Assembly (NCBI GenBank): GCA_032229975.1
Contig: JAVXVG010000067.1
Location: forward strand, 62,001 to 126,000
Reading direction: 5' to 3'
Length of the DNA: 64,000 nt
Origin: JAIVGV01 sp032229975
GTDB taxonomy: Bacteria; Acidobacteriota; Blastocatellia; Pyrinomonadales; Pyrinomonadaceae
Shown one piece after another: positions 20,700 through 29,763 of this stretch (position 1 is its first letter; every line of letters begins with the position of its first letter). The notes beneath the pieces were generated by a model. It searched no databases, was not told the DNA's origin, and saw only the letters and a list, made by a program, of their open reading frames with translations. Both the position numbers and the translations under genes were made by a program.

Positions 20700-20865
20700 A
20701 AACTGTTTGGAAAGTCCCATAGGGACGAAATGTTTATAGCCGTGGCATTCTCCCTATCTCTCCGTAGCCCCGTCAGGGGCGACATATCAACATACCGCTC
20801 CAACGGAGCTTGGCAGTTCTGTTATCAACGCAGACTATCAACATCTCGCTCCTACGGAGCGGAAA
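20700..20865. repeat. Cluster of short hairpins in the RND2-TolC2 gap
   Basis: Four small palindromes follow each other: GTCCCATAGGGAC (20715-20727), GCCCCGTCAGGGGC (20767-20780), GCTCCAACGGAGC (20798-20810) and CGCTCCTACGGAGCG (20848-20862). They are separated by AT-rich spacers containing ATGTTTATAG and variants of TATCAACAT. The hairpin plus AT spacer unit looks like a dispersed intergenic repeat. It occupies almost the whole gap between two genes of one pump and could adjust their relative expression. Confidence 0.7.
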
Positions 20866-20880
20866 ATTCTGACGCGATTC

Positions 20881-23800
20881 TTAATCGCCCGACGTTTGAT
20901 CGGCGTAGTCGTCCTTGCGCGTCGTCGCGCGCGTTTGCGTCGCGCTGGGTCGCGCGCGCGGGAAGTGTTGCGCGAGACCGGCCCATGCATCCGACGCGCG
21001 TTGACCGATGCCGCCCGTGAAGCCGCCGTAAGCTCTGCCGACGTAAGACCACACGCGCGACTCGCCCGCGTCCTCGAAGAGCGAGTAGAAGACGGGCACG
21101 GCGAGGAGCGTTAAGAGCAGACACAAGGATTGTCCGCCGACGACGAGCACACCGATGGATCGGTTCGTCGCCGCGCCCGCGCCGCGACCGACGATGAGCG
21201 GGATCATTCCAGCGACGAGCGCAATCGTCGTCATCAAGATCGGTCTAAGTCGATCTCTATTCGCTTGAATGATCGCGTCGTAGCGGGCCATCCCGTGCGA
21301 GCGTAGCTCATTCGTGTGATCGATCTGGAGAATCGCGTTCTTCTTGACGATGCCGAAGAGGACGAGGATGCCGAGCGCGGAGAAGATGTTGAGCTTCTGC
21401 CCGGCGATGAACGTCGAGAGCAGCGCGAACGGGATCGAGAGCGGGAGCGTCAAGAGGATCGTTACCGGATGGATGAACGACTCGAACTGCGCGGCGAGCA
21501 CGAGATACATGAAGATGAACGAGAGGATGAAGGCAAGCATGAAATAGTAGTTCGCTTGGCCCAACTGCTTCGACTGGCCCGTGACGCCCATCGTGTAGCC
21601 CGCGTCCATGTTGAGCGAAGCCGCCGCGTCTTGCAGAGCCTTGAGGGCCTCGGTCTCCGATCCATTCGGCGCGACGCTCGCCGTGATCGTGACCTGTCTC
21701 TGTCTGTTGATGCGATCAATCGACGTGGGGCTCGTGCCCTGCTCAAGTCTGACGACGCGCGATAACTCAACCGTTCCCGCGTTCTTCGACGGCACGGTCA
21801 ACTGATCGAGCAGCGCGGTGTTCTGCCGGTACGTGTCGGCGGCCATCAACATCACGTCGTACTGATCCGATCCCTCGCTGTAAGTCGTCACGCGTTGACC
21901 GGCGACCATCGTCGAGAGGGCCTGCGCGATGTCGCCCGCTTGGACGCCGAGGTCTGCGGCGTGCTGCCGGTCAATGATGACACGCGCCTCCGGGTTGCCG
22001 AGCACGAGCGAGCGATCCGCGTCCTGCACGTTCGGGTTCTGCTTCACCTTGTCGATGATGCGCTTCGAATAGTCGTCGAGCTTGTTGAGGTCGGGGCCAC
22101 TCAAATAAAACGCAATCGCGCTCGAACGTCCGCCGCCAATCGCGCTCGAAATCGAAGAGACGGCTGACGCGCCGATGACAAACTCCTTCGGGTAGTTTCG
22201 TTTCTTAATGACGGCGCGCGCGCGCTGGATGATGTCGGCTTGCGCGAGATCGCGATCGGCGGGCGGCTTCAAGCGCACGGTCACCTGTCCGGTGTTCGGC
22301 GAAGCCTGACCGCCGAAGCCGGCGATGGCGAGCGTCGCTTCCACACCGGGAATCTGCTCGCGCACATTGCGCGAGATGTCGTCGAGTATCGACTGCGTCG
22401 CGGGGAGGCTCGTGCCCTGCGGCGCGCGCAAACTGATCTGGAACGACGACTCATCCTCGTCGGGCAGGAAGTTAATGCCTGCGAGTTTGTACATCGGCAC
22501 AATCGAGATGATGACGAGTGCGCTCACGCCGACGATCACCCAGCGATGGGCCATCGACCATTCGAGCAGCCACTTGTAAGTGCGATCCACAGGTCGATAG
22601 AAGCGCGACTCTTTCGACGAACGCTCGCGCGCTTTCTCGACGTGCTCCACGGGTCGCTCATCATCGGGGCCCGTGCCTTCGCCTGTCGCAACGACTGCCG
22701 TCGCGCCCGCAGGCAGTGGCTCATCGTTCTTCGCCTTGATCCAGCGCGCGGCGAGCATCGGCGTCAACGTAAACGAAACGATGAGCGAGACGGCGATGGC
22801 CGCCGCCGACGTGAGACCGAACGAAGACATGAAGCGACCGACGATGCCGCCCATGAAGCCGACGGGGAGAAAGACCGCGAGCAAAGAGAGCGTCGTCGCG
22901 AGCACGGCGAGACCGATCTCTTTTGTGCCTTCAATCGCCGCTTGAAAAGGGTGCATTCCCTTCTCTTCGACGAAGCGATAGATGTTTTCGAGCACGACAA
23001 TCGCGTCGTCGATCACGATGCCGACCATCAAGGTGAGCGCAAGCATCGTCATCTGGTTGAGCGAGTAGCCGAAGGCTGCGAGGAAGGCGAAGGCCGCGAT
23101 GATCGATGTGGGGATGGCGATGGCCGCGATGATCGTCGAGCGAAAATTCCAGAGAAAGATGAAGACGACGATGGCCGCGAGCAGGCCGCCGATGATCAAG
23201 TGCTCTTCAATGGCGCGCAGCGAAGTCTCGATGAACTCCGATTGATCGCGGACGATGGCGAACTTCAGATTGTTCGGCAGCGTCGGGATGACTTCCGCCA
23301 TGCGCCCCTTGATGGCCTTGATGACGGCGACCGTGTTCGAGCCCGACTGCTTGCGAATGGCGAGCGTGACAGCAGGGCCACCATTCAGACTCGAAATCGA
23401 TCCCGGATCGACGCCCGCATCTTCGACCGTCGCCACGTCGCCGATCTTGACGGGATAGTTGTTCCGATTCGTGATGACGAGGCTGTTGAAGTCCTCGACC
23501 TTCGTCACGCGGCTCATCGTGCGAAGCGTCAGGGTCTTCGCGCCCTCGTTGACGCGCCCGCCGGGCAGCTCAAGGTTCTGCGTGCGCAGCGCGTTCGCCA
23601 CGTCAACGGTCGAGAGGTTGTAGGCGCGCAAACGATCCGGATCGACGTGGACGTTGATCTGTCTTTGGCGCGCGCCGTAGATCGTCACGTCGCCGACGCC
23701 GTAAGCCGACTGAATGCGTTTGACGATCTGATTCTGCGCGATGTCGGTCAACTGCAAGACCGTGTAGGGGCCCGTCATCGAATAGAGGATGATCGGTTGC

Positions 23801-24207
23801 GCGTCCGGATCAGATTTTTGAATGACGGGCGGGTCGGCGGATTCGGGCAGACGATTGAGAACGGTGTTGACCTTGTCGCGCACCTCCTGCGTCGCCACGT
23901 CGGGGTCTTTCGAGAGATCGAAGCTGATCGTGATCGATGAGCGGCCCGTGGAAGAAGAGGAGCGCAGCTCGTCGATGCCCGTGGCGGTGTTGACCGCGCC
24001 CTCGATCACGTCCGTCACTTCGGTCTCCATCTCGGCGGGAGCCGCGCCGCGATTCGTGGTCGAGACGGAGACGGTCGGGATGTCGATCTTGGGAAAGCGA
24101 TCCACGCCGAGCGTGAAATAAGAGAAGCCGCCGACAACCGTCAGCGCGAGGATGATGACGGTGGCGAAGACCGGACGCCGGACGCAAATCTCAGCCAGCT
24201 TTTGCAT
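20881..24207 (-). CDS. RND efflux pump, HAE1 family (RND2)
   Basis: 1108 residues starting MQKLAEICVRRPVFATV. TM4 has GIVIDDAIVVLENIYRFVEE with the proton-relay Asp pair, and FGIVKKNAILQIDHTNELRS marks TM10. The loop after TM6 carries a hydrophilic insertion (about 50 residues, Glu/Asp/Pro/Gly-rich) before the FYRPVDRTYKWLLEW segment, as in RND3. The C-terminal tail is basic and Thr-rich. The pump set is MFP2, RND2, TolC2 and the short adaptor, all on the minus strand; an S23-type gene lies between MFP2 and RND2. Confidence 0.95.
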   Translation of the reverse strand: MQKLAEICVRRPVFATVIILALTVVGGFSYFTLGVDRFPKIDIPTVSVSTTNRGAAPAEMETEVTDVIEGAVNTATGIDELRSSSSTGRSSITISFDLSKDPDVATQEVRDKVNTVLNRLPESADPPVIQKSDPDAQPIILYSMTGPYTVLQLTDIAQNQIVKRIQSAYGVGDVTIYGARQRQINVHVDPDRLRAYNLSTVDVANALRTQNLELPGGRVNEGAKTLTLRTMSRVTKVEDFNSLVITNRNNYPVKIGDVATVEDAGVDPGSISSLNGGPAVTLAIRKQSGSNTVAVIKAIKGRMAEVIPTLPNNLKFAIVRDQSEFIETSLRAIEEHLIIGGLLAAIVVFIFLWNFRSTIIAAIAIPTSIIAAFAFLAAFGYSLNQMTMLALTLMVGIVIDDAIVVLENIYRFVEEKGMHPFQAAIEGTKEIGLAVLATTLSLLAVFLPVGFMGGIVGRFMSSFGLTSAAAIAVSLIVSFTLTPMLAARWIKAKNDEPLPAGATAVVATGEGTGPDDERPVEHVEKARERSSKESRFYRPVDRTYKWLLEWSMAHRWVIVGVSALVIISIVPMYKLAGINFLPDEDESSFQISLRAPQGTSLPATQSILDDISRNVREQIPGVEATLAIAGFGGQASPNTGQVTVRLKPPADRDLAQADIIQRARAVIKKRNYPKEFVIGASAVSSISSAIGGGRSSAIAFYLSGPDLNKLDDYSKRIIDKVKQNPNVQDADRSLVLGNPEARVIIDRQHAADLGVQAGDIAQALSTMVAGQRVTTYSEGSDQYDVMLMAADTYRQNTALLDQLTVPSKNAGTVELSRVVRLEQGTSPTSIDRINRQRQVTITASVAPNGSETEALKALQDAAASLNMDAGYTMGVTGQSKQLGQANYYFMLAFILSFIFMYLVLAAQFESFIHPVTILLTLPLSIPFALLSTFIAGQKLNIFSALGILVLFGIVKKNAILQIDHTNELRSHGMARYDAIIQANRDRLRPILMTTIALVAGMIPLIVGRGAGAATNRSIGVLVVGGQSLCLLLTLLAVPVFYSLFEDAGESRVWSYVGRAYGGFTGGIGQRASDAWAGLAQHFPRARPSATQTRATTRKDDYADQTSGD

Positions 24208-24220
24208 AGTTCTCCGCTAG

Positions 24221-24251
24221 TTCCAAGTTAAAAGTTCAAGGTTCAAAGTTT
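24221..24251. repeat. Left inverted repeat of the S23 cassette (AAGTT heptamers)
   Basis: The segment is made of AAGTT-containing heptamers and matches the reverse complement of 24669-24700 in 27 of the first 30 positions. It overlaps the stop of the four-helix-bundle gene, whose last codons form GGTTCAAAG, pairing with CTTTGAACC nearby as a small hairpin (24240-24266). The same sequence type forms the palindrome at 54836-54967 in the equivalent gap of the RND3 operon. Confidence 0.75.
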
Positions 24252-24638
24252 CCTGAGCTTTGAACCGCTCAGTTCGGATTGCCGAAGATACTTGATAAGT
24301 CCGGAGATCATCCGGCTAACTTCCACAGCTCTATGCAACGCGACATCGAATTGTTCAGTCGTTATGTAGCGTTGATCCAGGGCAATGTATAACTGAGCGC
24401 GCACCTCGCCGCACGATCCCTTCGCTATCCCAAGGAAGCGACAGAACTCAATGTTCCCCTCACGCTCAAAGCCTTCGGCGATGTTGGAAAGAACCGAGAC
24501 GGCGGCACGTCGAATCTGATCTTTCAGCCCGTAGTCGCGCACGAACTCGCCCGCGCCAGTTAGCTCGTAAATCATGTTCACTAGCAGACGCGCTTTCTTC
24601 CACGCTTCAATATCTTCAAACCTCTCAAACGTCGCCAT
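24243..24638 (-). CDS. Four-helix-bundle protein (23S rRNA intervening-sequence, S23 type)
   Basis: 131 residues from ATG 24636-24638 with GGGAG about ten bases upstream; the ORF is open 11 codons further. The text FERFEDIEAWKKARLLVNMIY, shown here as FERFEDIEAWKKAR and LLVNMIY, then DQIRRAAVSVLSNIAEGF, FCRFLGIAKGSCGEVRAQL and RMISGLIKYL are hallmarks of the S23/IVS-type four-helix-bundle family (TIGR02436-like). Relatives occur inside 23S rRNA intervening sequences and widely as solitary chromosomal genes; their function is unknown. Here it lies between MFP2 and RND2 and is bracketed by 30-bp inverted repeats. Confidence 0.9.
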   Translation of the reverse strand: MATFERFEDIEAWKKARLLVNMIYELTGAGEFVRDYGLKDQIRRAAVSVLSNIAEGFEREGNIEFCRFLGIAKGSCGEVRAQLYIALDQRYITTEQFDVALHRAVEVSRMISGLIKYLRQSELSGSKLRKL

Positions 24639-24668
24639 CACCAAACTCCCGATGAGAACTCGACGCTT

Positions 24669-24700
24669 CAACTTTCAACCTTGAACTTGTAACTTTGAAC
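24669..24700. repeat. Right inverted repeat of the S23 cassette
   Basis: Read on the minus strand it gives GTTCAAAGTTACAAGTTCAA followed by GGTTGAAAGTTG, the partner of 24221-24251. It ends at the MFP2 stop (24701). No direct target duplication is obvious next to it. Confidence 0.75.
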
Positions 24701-26065
24701 TCATTGCTGCACGCGTGCGCCTTCGTAGAGCTTGTCGAGATTCGCTGTTGCTACAACTTCGTCGGCGTTGACGCCCGTGATGATCTGGATCGTCTCGCCC
24801 TCGTCTTGTCCGACCTGCGCGACGCGGAGATGCGCGACGCCGTTCTGGATGACGAAGACGCGATACGACTGCGTGTTTTGATCGGCGACGACCGCCGCCT
24901 TCGGCACGAAGACGGCGCGCGTGCCACCAGCGCGAAGGATGCGCGCCGTGGCGAACATTCCAGAGCGCAGTGAGTTGTCGGAATTCTCGACCTCTGCCTC
25001 GACGGTCGCGGCGCGCGAGACCGGATCAATCGCGGGATTGATGTCCGTCACGCGCCCGTTAAACTTTTTGTCTCGATGTGCTTCGACTTCGAGCGAGACG
25101 CTCATGCCCGGCGTGATGGAGGGCACTTGCGATTCGGGCACTTGCAGTTGCAGCTTGAGCGGGTTCGTGCGCAGCACGGTCGCCACGACCGAAGCGGGCG
25201 TGACGTACTCGCCGACAGCGACGGGCCGGTTGCTCACGTAACCGCCGTAAGGCGCGCGAATGATCGTGTCGCCGACAGCCTTCTGAGCGATAGCCACTGC
25301 CGAGCGCGCGGACTCGACACCGGCCTGCGCGCTCTGGATCGCCTGATTACTCTGGCGCGCGGTGTTGGTCGCGACTTCGAGTTGTTGTCGCGCGGCGTTC
25401 GCTTGCGCCTGCGCCGTATCGCGCTGCGTGCGATATTGATCATAGACGCTGCGGGCCACATCGCCGGTCTCGACGAGTTGTCGATAGCGTGCCTCATTCG
25501 CCACAGCGAGTCGCAGTTGCGCCTGCGCCTGTTCGTAGTTCGCCGCAGCCGCGCGCACTTCCGGGATGTTGCTCGCGTTGAAATTTCCGCCGGGGCTTAA
25601 ACCCAGACGCGCCTCCGCCTGTCGCACAGCCGCGATGGCCTGTGTGACTCCAGCCTGTGCCTGCTGCAAACGCAGACGCGCGTCGCGGTCGTTCAAGCGC
25701 GCGATGACTTGACCCTGACGGACGAACGCGCCGACCGAGACGGGAGTTGAGATCACTTGGCCGGAAGCTGGCGAGGCAACGTCGGAGGTCTCCTGCGCAA
25801 GCAGGCTGCCCGTCGCTTGAAAGTAAGTGGGCACGTCGCGCGCGAACGCCGTGGCGGTCGTCACGGCGATGGGCGGGGCTTCGCCGCCACCGCGCGCGCC
25901 GCCGCCCTTCGTCTCACCATTCTTCGATGAGTCAGGGCTCTTCGCCGCATCAACCTTCGTCCCCGAACGACCGCAGCCCGCGAGCAAGGATGCCGCAAGG
26001 ATGATAAGTGCGAGCCACGCCGCGACGCGCCCGCGAGAAAAAGATGAAAAAGAGATACTTTGCAT
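24701..26065 (-). CDS. RND periplasmic adaptor lipoprotein (MFP2)
   Basis: 454 residues. The signal peptide ends in lipobox SLLAGC (Cys about 31). A flexible Lys/Gly/Glu-rich stretch precedes the barrel-sandwich halves (VASPASGQVISTPVSVGAFV and APYGGYVSNRPVAVGEYVTP), the alpha hairpin contains Ala/Gln-rich helices (AQAQLRLAVANEARYRQLVE), and the beta-barrel and membrane-proximal domains follow. It is the first gene of the RND2 system. Its ATG at 26063-26065 has only a distant AGAAGGA, so the ribosome site is weak. Confidence 0.93.
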   Translation of the reverse strand: MQSISFSSFSRGRVAAWLALIILAASLLAGCGRSGTKVDAAKSPDSSKNGETKGGGARGGGEAPPIAVTTATAFARDVPTYFQATGSLLAQETSDVASPASGQVISTPVSVGAFVRQGQVIARLNDRDARLRLQQAQAGVTQAIAAVRQAEARLGLSPGGNFNASNIPEVRAAAANYEQAQAQLRLAVANEARYRQLVETGDVARSVYDQYRTQRDTAQAQANAARQQLEVATNTARQSNQAIQSAQAGVESARSAVAIAQKAVGDTIIRAPYGGYVSNRPVAVGEYVTPASVVATVLRTNPLKLQLQVPESQVPSITPGMSVSLEVEAHRDKKFNGRVTDINPAIDPVSRAATVEAEVENSDNSLRSGMFATARILRAGGTRAVFVPKAAVVADQNTQSYRVFVIQNGVAHLRVAQVGQDEGETIQIITGVNADEVVATANLDKLYEGARVQQ

Positions 26066-26235
26066 TAAACTAAAGATGATCCTTCTACCGAGTGTTAACG
26101 CACCACGGCGGCGTTCGGTTACAGATATTCGATGACTATTGAGCCACAGCGCGCTGCATCGTCAACAGTTGCGACAGACTACGCGCAGCCTCGTCATCAA
26201 ATCATCACGGGGAAGTTGTATTCAAATATATTACG

Positions 26236-27036
26236 ATGTCGATGTCAGAGACTAGAAGCGGGAGGCGCGGGCCGATGGAAGATTTGATACGGCAGAGGTC
26301 AGAACGACTGCGCGAGTTCTTCGAGACGAAGACGGACGCGGAGTTGATCGCGCGCGAAGAGGCGCAGAAGATCGAACTGTCGCGCGGGGTCTCCGAAGGG
26401 CTCGCACACTTCAACATCGAATGGCACGTCATTCCTTCAAACGCTGCCGTGCCGCTTGACGATGATTATTTCTCGCGCCTCTACCCACGAGCCCCGCGCG
26501 ACTTCGCGCGACCACGCGAGCACGGCGCGAGCCTTCGCGAACAGATCACGAGAGGGCACGCCCAACATCAGGGTCGCATCGTCGGCGTGGAGACGACTGC
26601 GAAGCCGCGCTACCAGCCGGGCTTGCGACAGTTCTACGGCACGGCTTTCGGGCACGACGCTTCAGCCGATCCGTTCGCGCCCTACATGGGCCGGGCCGCG
26701 ATGGTCAATGGCACGCGCTACGCGCACAACTACACGTCGCTGCGCGCCTTCGTCGCAGTCGTTAACGAAGACTGGCGCGCGCGCAAACTCTTGCCCGCAG
26801 GCTATCGGGCCACCGTCTGCCCGCCCGCCGTCTTCAATCTCGTCGGCGCAATCTTCCATCCGGAATGGAGCGAGACCGAAACGCTCGAACTCGGTTTCTA
26901 TCGCGACGAGCGCGGCAACGCGACGTGCTACGCCGTCGGCTCAGCAGAGCCCAATGACTTCTCTTTCGTCGGCGAAGTCGAGGGCGAAGGCGAGTGGTCG
27001 CTGATGGGCTTTCGCGTCGCGCTCTTGCCAGAGTGA
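26236..27036 (+). CDS. Hypothetical soluble protein
   Basis: 266 residues from ATG 26236. ATG 26275 (253 residues, starting MEDLIRQRSERLREFFETK) has a much better upstream GGGAGG and may be the real start. The N-terminus is a charged helix; the middle has FYGTAFGHDASADPFAPYMG and RYAHNYTSLRAFVAVVNEDW; the end is DFSFVGEVEGEGEWSLMGFR, beta-like. No signal peptide or membrane segment. I do not recognise the family. It is divergent from the RND2 operon and followed by a heptamer palindrome. Confidence 0.65.
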   Translation: MSMSETRSGRRGPMEDLIRQRSERLREFFETKTDAELIAREEAQKIELSRGVSEGLAHFNIEWHVIPSNAAVPLDDDYFSRLYPRAPRDFARPREHGASLREQITRGHAQHQGRIVGVETTAKPRYQPGLRQFYGTAFGHDASADPFAPYMGRAAMVNGTRYAHNYTSLRAFVAVVNEDWRARKLLPAGYRATVCPPAVFNLVGAIFHPEWSETETLELGFYRDERGNATCYAVGSAEPNDFSFVGEVEGEGEWSLMGFRVALLPE

Positions 27037-27070
27037 GGATAGTTGCGGATTGCGGACGTACCGATTTTAG

Positions 27071-27145
27071 ATTTCGGATTTCGGATTGAAGAAGCGTTGA
27101 ATCATCGCCAACCTTCTTCCGTCTTTATAATCCGAAATCCGAAAT
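27071..27145. repeat. Palindrome with GATTTCG heptamer arms
   Basis: Left arm ATTTCGGATTTCGGATT (27071-27087) pairs perfectly with 27129-27145, and the adjoining GAAGAAG (27088-27094) pairs with CTTCTTC (27113-27119). The unit repeats with a 7-bp period on each arm. It lies between the convergent hypothetical (26236-27036) and DUF5916 genes. Confidence 0.85.
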
Positions 27146-27156
27146 CCGCATTCGTC

Positions 27157-29763
27157 TCATCCGCCGAAGCTCTTGCGAATTAAGTAAGAGAACTTGAGGA
27201 AGAAGGTGCGACCGTTGCGACGGAAGCCGGGGACGAGTTGCCCGTTGATGGGGCTGAAGCCGTCGATGGTCGTGTCGTCGTTGTAGCCCGCGTAAAAGGC
27301 TGTGCCGGGGTTGGGCGTATAGCCCAAAAGAAATTGTCCGCGTGCGCGGCTCGGCAGCGTCTCGTAGTCGATGCGCGCGCGTGCGAAGAGGAAGCGCGTG
27401 AACTGATAAGTCGTGCGCCAAGAGATGAGGTTCACGTCGAACGCGAGAAGATCGGTGTCGTAGCGACGCAGGCTGTTCTTCGTGTAGTTGATGGTCGAGC
27501 GAAGCGCGTTCGTCGGCTGCAAGGCGACGCCGATGCTGAGTTGCGTCAAACCGCCGGGGCCCGGATCGAGCGCGGGATCGAAGCAGACGGCGGGCGGACC
27601 CGACGCGTCGCACAAGCCAGCGTCTTCGGCTTTGCGTTGCGCGACCGCCGCCGGGCTCACGCGCGGGAAGCGATGGCCCGCGCCGAAGTCTAGATCGAAG
27701 TTGCCATCGCGATAGATGTAGCTGCCGGAGAAGGTGAAGTGCTTGTTCGGCGTCCAGCCGCCGTTGAGGAAGTAATGGTTCTTCGACGAAGATCGTTCGC
27801 TGTCGTCGCCCGCAAACGTGCCCGCGCGCGCCGGTAAAAGATTTCCTGCTGCATCGACACGCGCGGGCAGTCGCACCGCGCCGAACTCCTCCTCAAAGAG
27901 ACGCTCCCACGCGTACTCGTAACCCACGCCCAAGTTCCAGTGCTGCCGGAAAGACCACTGCGTGTTGAACTCGCTCTCCCACGTGTACATCCGGCCCTTA
28001 AAATCATAATCGATGTGCGAGAAGTTGTGGACGTGATAGGTGGTGAGCGCGGACTTCGCGTTCGGCGTGGAAGTCCAACCGAGGAACTCACTATTGAAGT
28101 TCGAGTTTGGCCGCTCGAAGAAGCCCACGTCGGAGCGATAGTCGCGCGTGTAGCCTTCGCCGTAGAGTTCGACGTTTAAGTTGCGACCCTGAAAATTATA
28201 GTCGCCGGAGTAGGCCAAGCCGTTGCCGGTGCGATAGAGGTCACGGTCTAGGACGGGATCGTAGAAGAAGTTGCGCGAGGTAGAGCCGAGCACTTGAAAC
28301 GACGCGGTCGTCTTCTTGTCGAGACGAAAACGGCCATCGAAGCCGCCGAGTTGATTGTGCTTCTCGATGAAGTTGTACGAGGTCGCGAGCAAGCCGATGT
28401 TGCTGTCCGTGCCAACGTCGTGCTTGAGTCGCACGACGCCGACGTAAGCGTTCTTGTCGAGGAAGCGAATCGTGCCTTGCGGATCGCCGGGCAGACGCCG
28501 CGCCTCCTGTTGCAGCGCGCGCGTGCGCTCGTCTTCCGTGAAGTTGCCGGGGCCATTGTCGGAGGCGAACATCAACCCGTAAGTGTCCTTGCCGCGCTTG
28601 CCCGTGAGCTTGATGGCCGCATCGGGATCGACGATGGAGCGCGTGTGCACGGCCGTCAAAGGCGTCTGAAAAATTTCGATGCCTTCGAGGAAGAAGGGCC
28701 GACGTTCGGGGAAGAAGATGGGGAAGCGTTGATTCGTCGTGACGACCAACTGATCGGCTTCGACCTGCGCGAAGTCGGGATTGAGTGCGAGATCGAGCGT
28801 CATCGTCGGCGAGATGCCGAACTTGGCTGTGAGACCTAGATCGAGTTTGGCGGGCTCGTTGACGATGCGACCGAAGTCGGGCGTCGGGATAGGCGGAAGC
28901 GAGCGCACGCGCCGGCCCGTCTCTGAAACGGTGAAACTCGGAATGAACTCGACGGTGCGCTCGGTTGAGACGCCTTCGAGTCCGGTGATGTGTCCGGCTT
29001 GACCGAGGATGCTGCTGTCGTTTCGCGAGATCGGCATCCACGAATCCTGCTCGCTGTTGAGCCGCAAGATTTGACGAAAGACCTGCAGGCCCCACTGCTT
29101 GTCCTTGCCCGCTTCATATCGCAGAGACTTGAAAGGAATGGACACTTCGACGGTGTAGCCGTCCGAAGTAATCACGCCCTTCGATTCCATCACGATGTCA
29201 ACGGTGAAATCGACGTTGATGCCTTCGGTGCGGATGCCGTCCTGCTGCACGCCGAAGGGGTTGAAGCAGAGGACGTATGCGCGTCGCTTGTCGTTGAATG
29301 TGTCGATGAGGACGCGGACGGAATCATCAACGCCGAGCACGTTGTCGCGCTTGGCGATGGTGGCCCGCACCTTCGACGGATCGTCCGTTGCGTGAAAGCC
29401 GAGATAGAGAAAGCGCGAGTCGTAGCCGATCAACACCTCGGTCGGGAAAGAGGGCGCGGTGTTGTCGCCCGGATTCGTCTGGTAGAAATCCTTGAGCACG
29501 GCGGCGCGCTTCCAAACTTCCTCGTCGAGCTTGCCATCAATCGTCGGAGCTTTATCGAAGCGAGCGACGCGCACGGGGCCCGCCTTCTCGGCAGGGAGCG
29601 TGGGCACGCCGTTTCGCGCGGCGGTTGCGGAGTTGCGCGCGGCTGAGTTCGCGGCGGGCGCGGGGGCCTGCGCGGCAACGGGCTTTGTGACTCCGTCGGT
29701 CTGCGCGCGCGCGTGCAAGAATGTGAGCGCGAGCATTGAGCAGAGCAGCAGGGTTCGCTTCAT
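27157..29763 (-). CDS. DUF5916 protein with CBM9-like N-terminal domain
   Basis: 868 residues. Signal peptide MKRTLLLCSMLALTFLHARAQ, an Ala/Pro linker, then a CBM9-like domain (APTIDGKLDEEVWKRA near 72, LGFHATDDPSKVRA, RAYVLCFNPFGVQQDG). A long second part (FVERRPFFLEGIEIF-like text, PERRPFFLEGIEIFQTP) is DUF5916 and rich in alternating aromatic strands like an outer-membrane beta-barrel, ending in FFLKFSYLIRKSFGG with a terminal aromatic-containing strand. Probably outer-membrane located, role unknown, perhaps polysaccharide or peptide related. GGTGAGG precedes ATG 29763. Confidence 0.88.
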   Translation of the reverse strand: MKRTLLLCSMLALTFLHARAQTDGVTKPVAAQAPAPAANSAARNSATAARNGVPTLPAEKAGPVRVARFDKAPTIDGKLDEEVWKRAAVLKDFYQTNPGDNTAPSFPTEVLIGYDSRFLYLGFHATDDPSKVRATIAKRDNVLGVDDSVRVLIDTFNDKRRAYVLCFNPFGVQQDGIRTEGINVDFTVDIVMESKGVITSDGYTVEVSIPFKSLRYEAGKDKQWGLQVFRQILRLNSEQDSWMPISRNDSSILGQAGHITGLEGVSTERTVEFIPSFTVSETGRRVRSLPPIPTPDFGRIVNEPAKLDLGLTAKFGISPTMTLDLALNPDFAQVEADQLVVTTNQRFPIFFPERRPFFLEGIEIFQTPLTAVHTRSIVDPDAAIKLTGKRGKDTYGLMFASDNGPGNFTEDERTRALQQEARRLPGDPQGTIRFLDKNAYVGVVRLKHDVGTDSNIGLLATSYNFIEKHNQLGGFDGRFRLDKKTTASFQVLGSTSRNFFYDPVLDRDLYRTGNGLAYSGDYNFQGRNLNVELYGEGYTRDYRSDVGFFERPNSNFNSEFLGWTSTPNAKSALTTYHVHNFSHIDYDFKGRMYTWESEFNTQWSFRQHWNLGVGYEYAWERLFEEEFGAVRLPARVDAAGNLLPARAGTFAGDDSERSSSKNHYFLNGGWTPNKHFTFSGSYIYRDGNFDLDFGAGHRFPRVSPAAVAQRKAEDAGLCDASGPPAVCFDPALDPGPGGLTQLSIGVALQPTNALRSTINYTKNSLRRYDTDLLAFDVNLISWRTTYQFTRFLFARARIDYETLPSRARGQFLLGYTPNPGTAFYAGYNDDTTIDGFSPINGQLVPGFRRNGRTFFLKFSYLIRKSFGG

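Noticed and set aside
22240..23940. 566-codon + strand ORF opposite RND2
   Set aside because: The minus-strand frame carries the RND motifs with normal codon use; the + frame is Arg/His/Asp-rich and has no family features, as expected for an antisense frame in GC-rich DNA.
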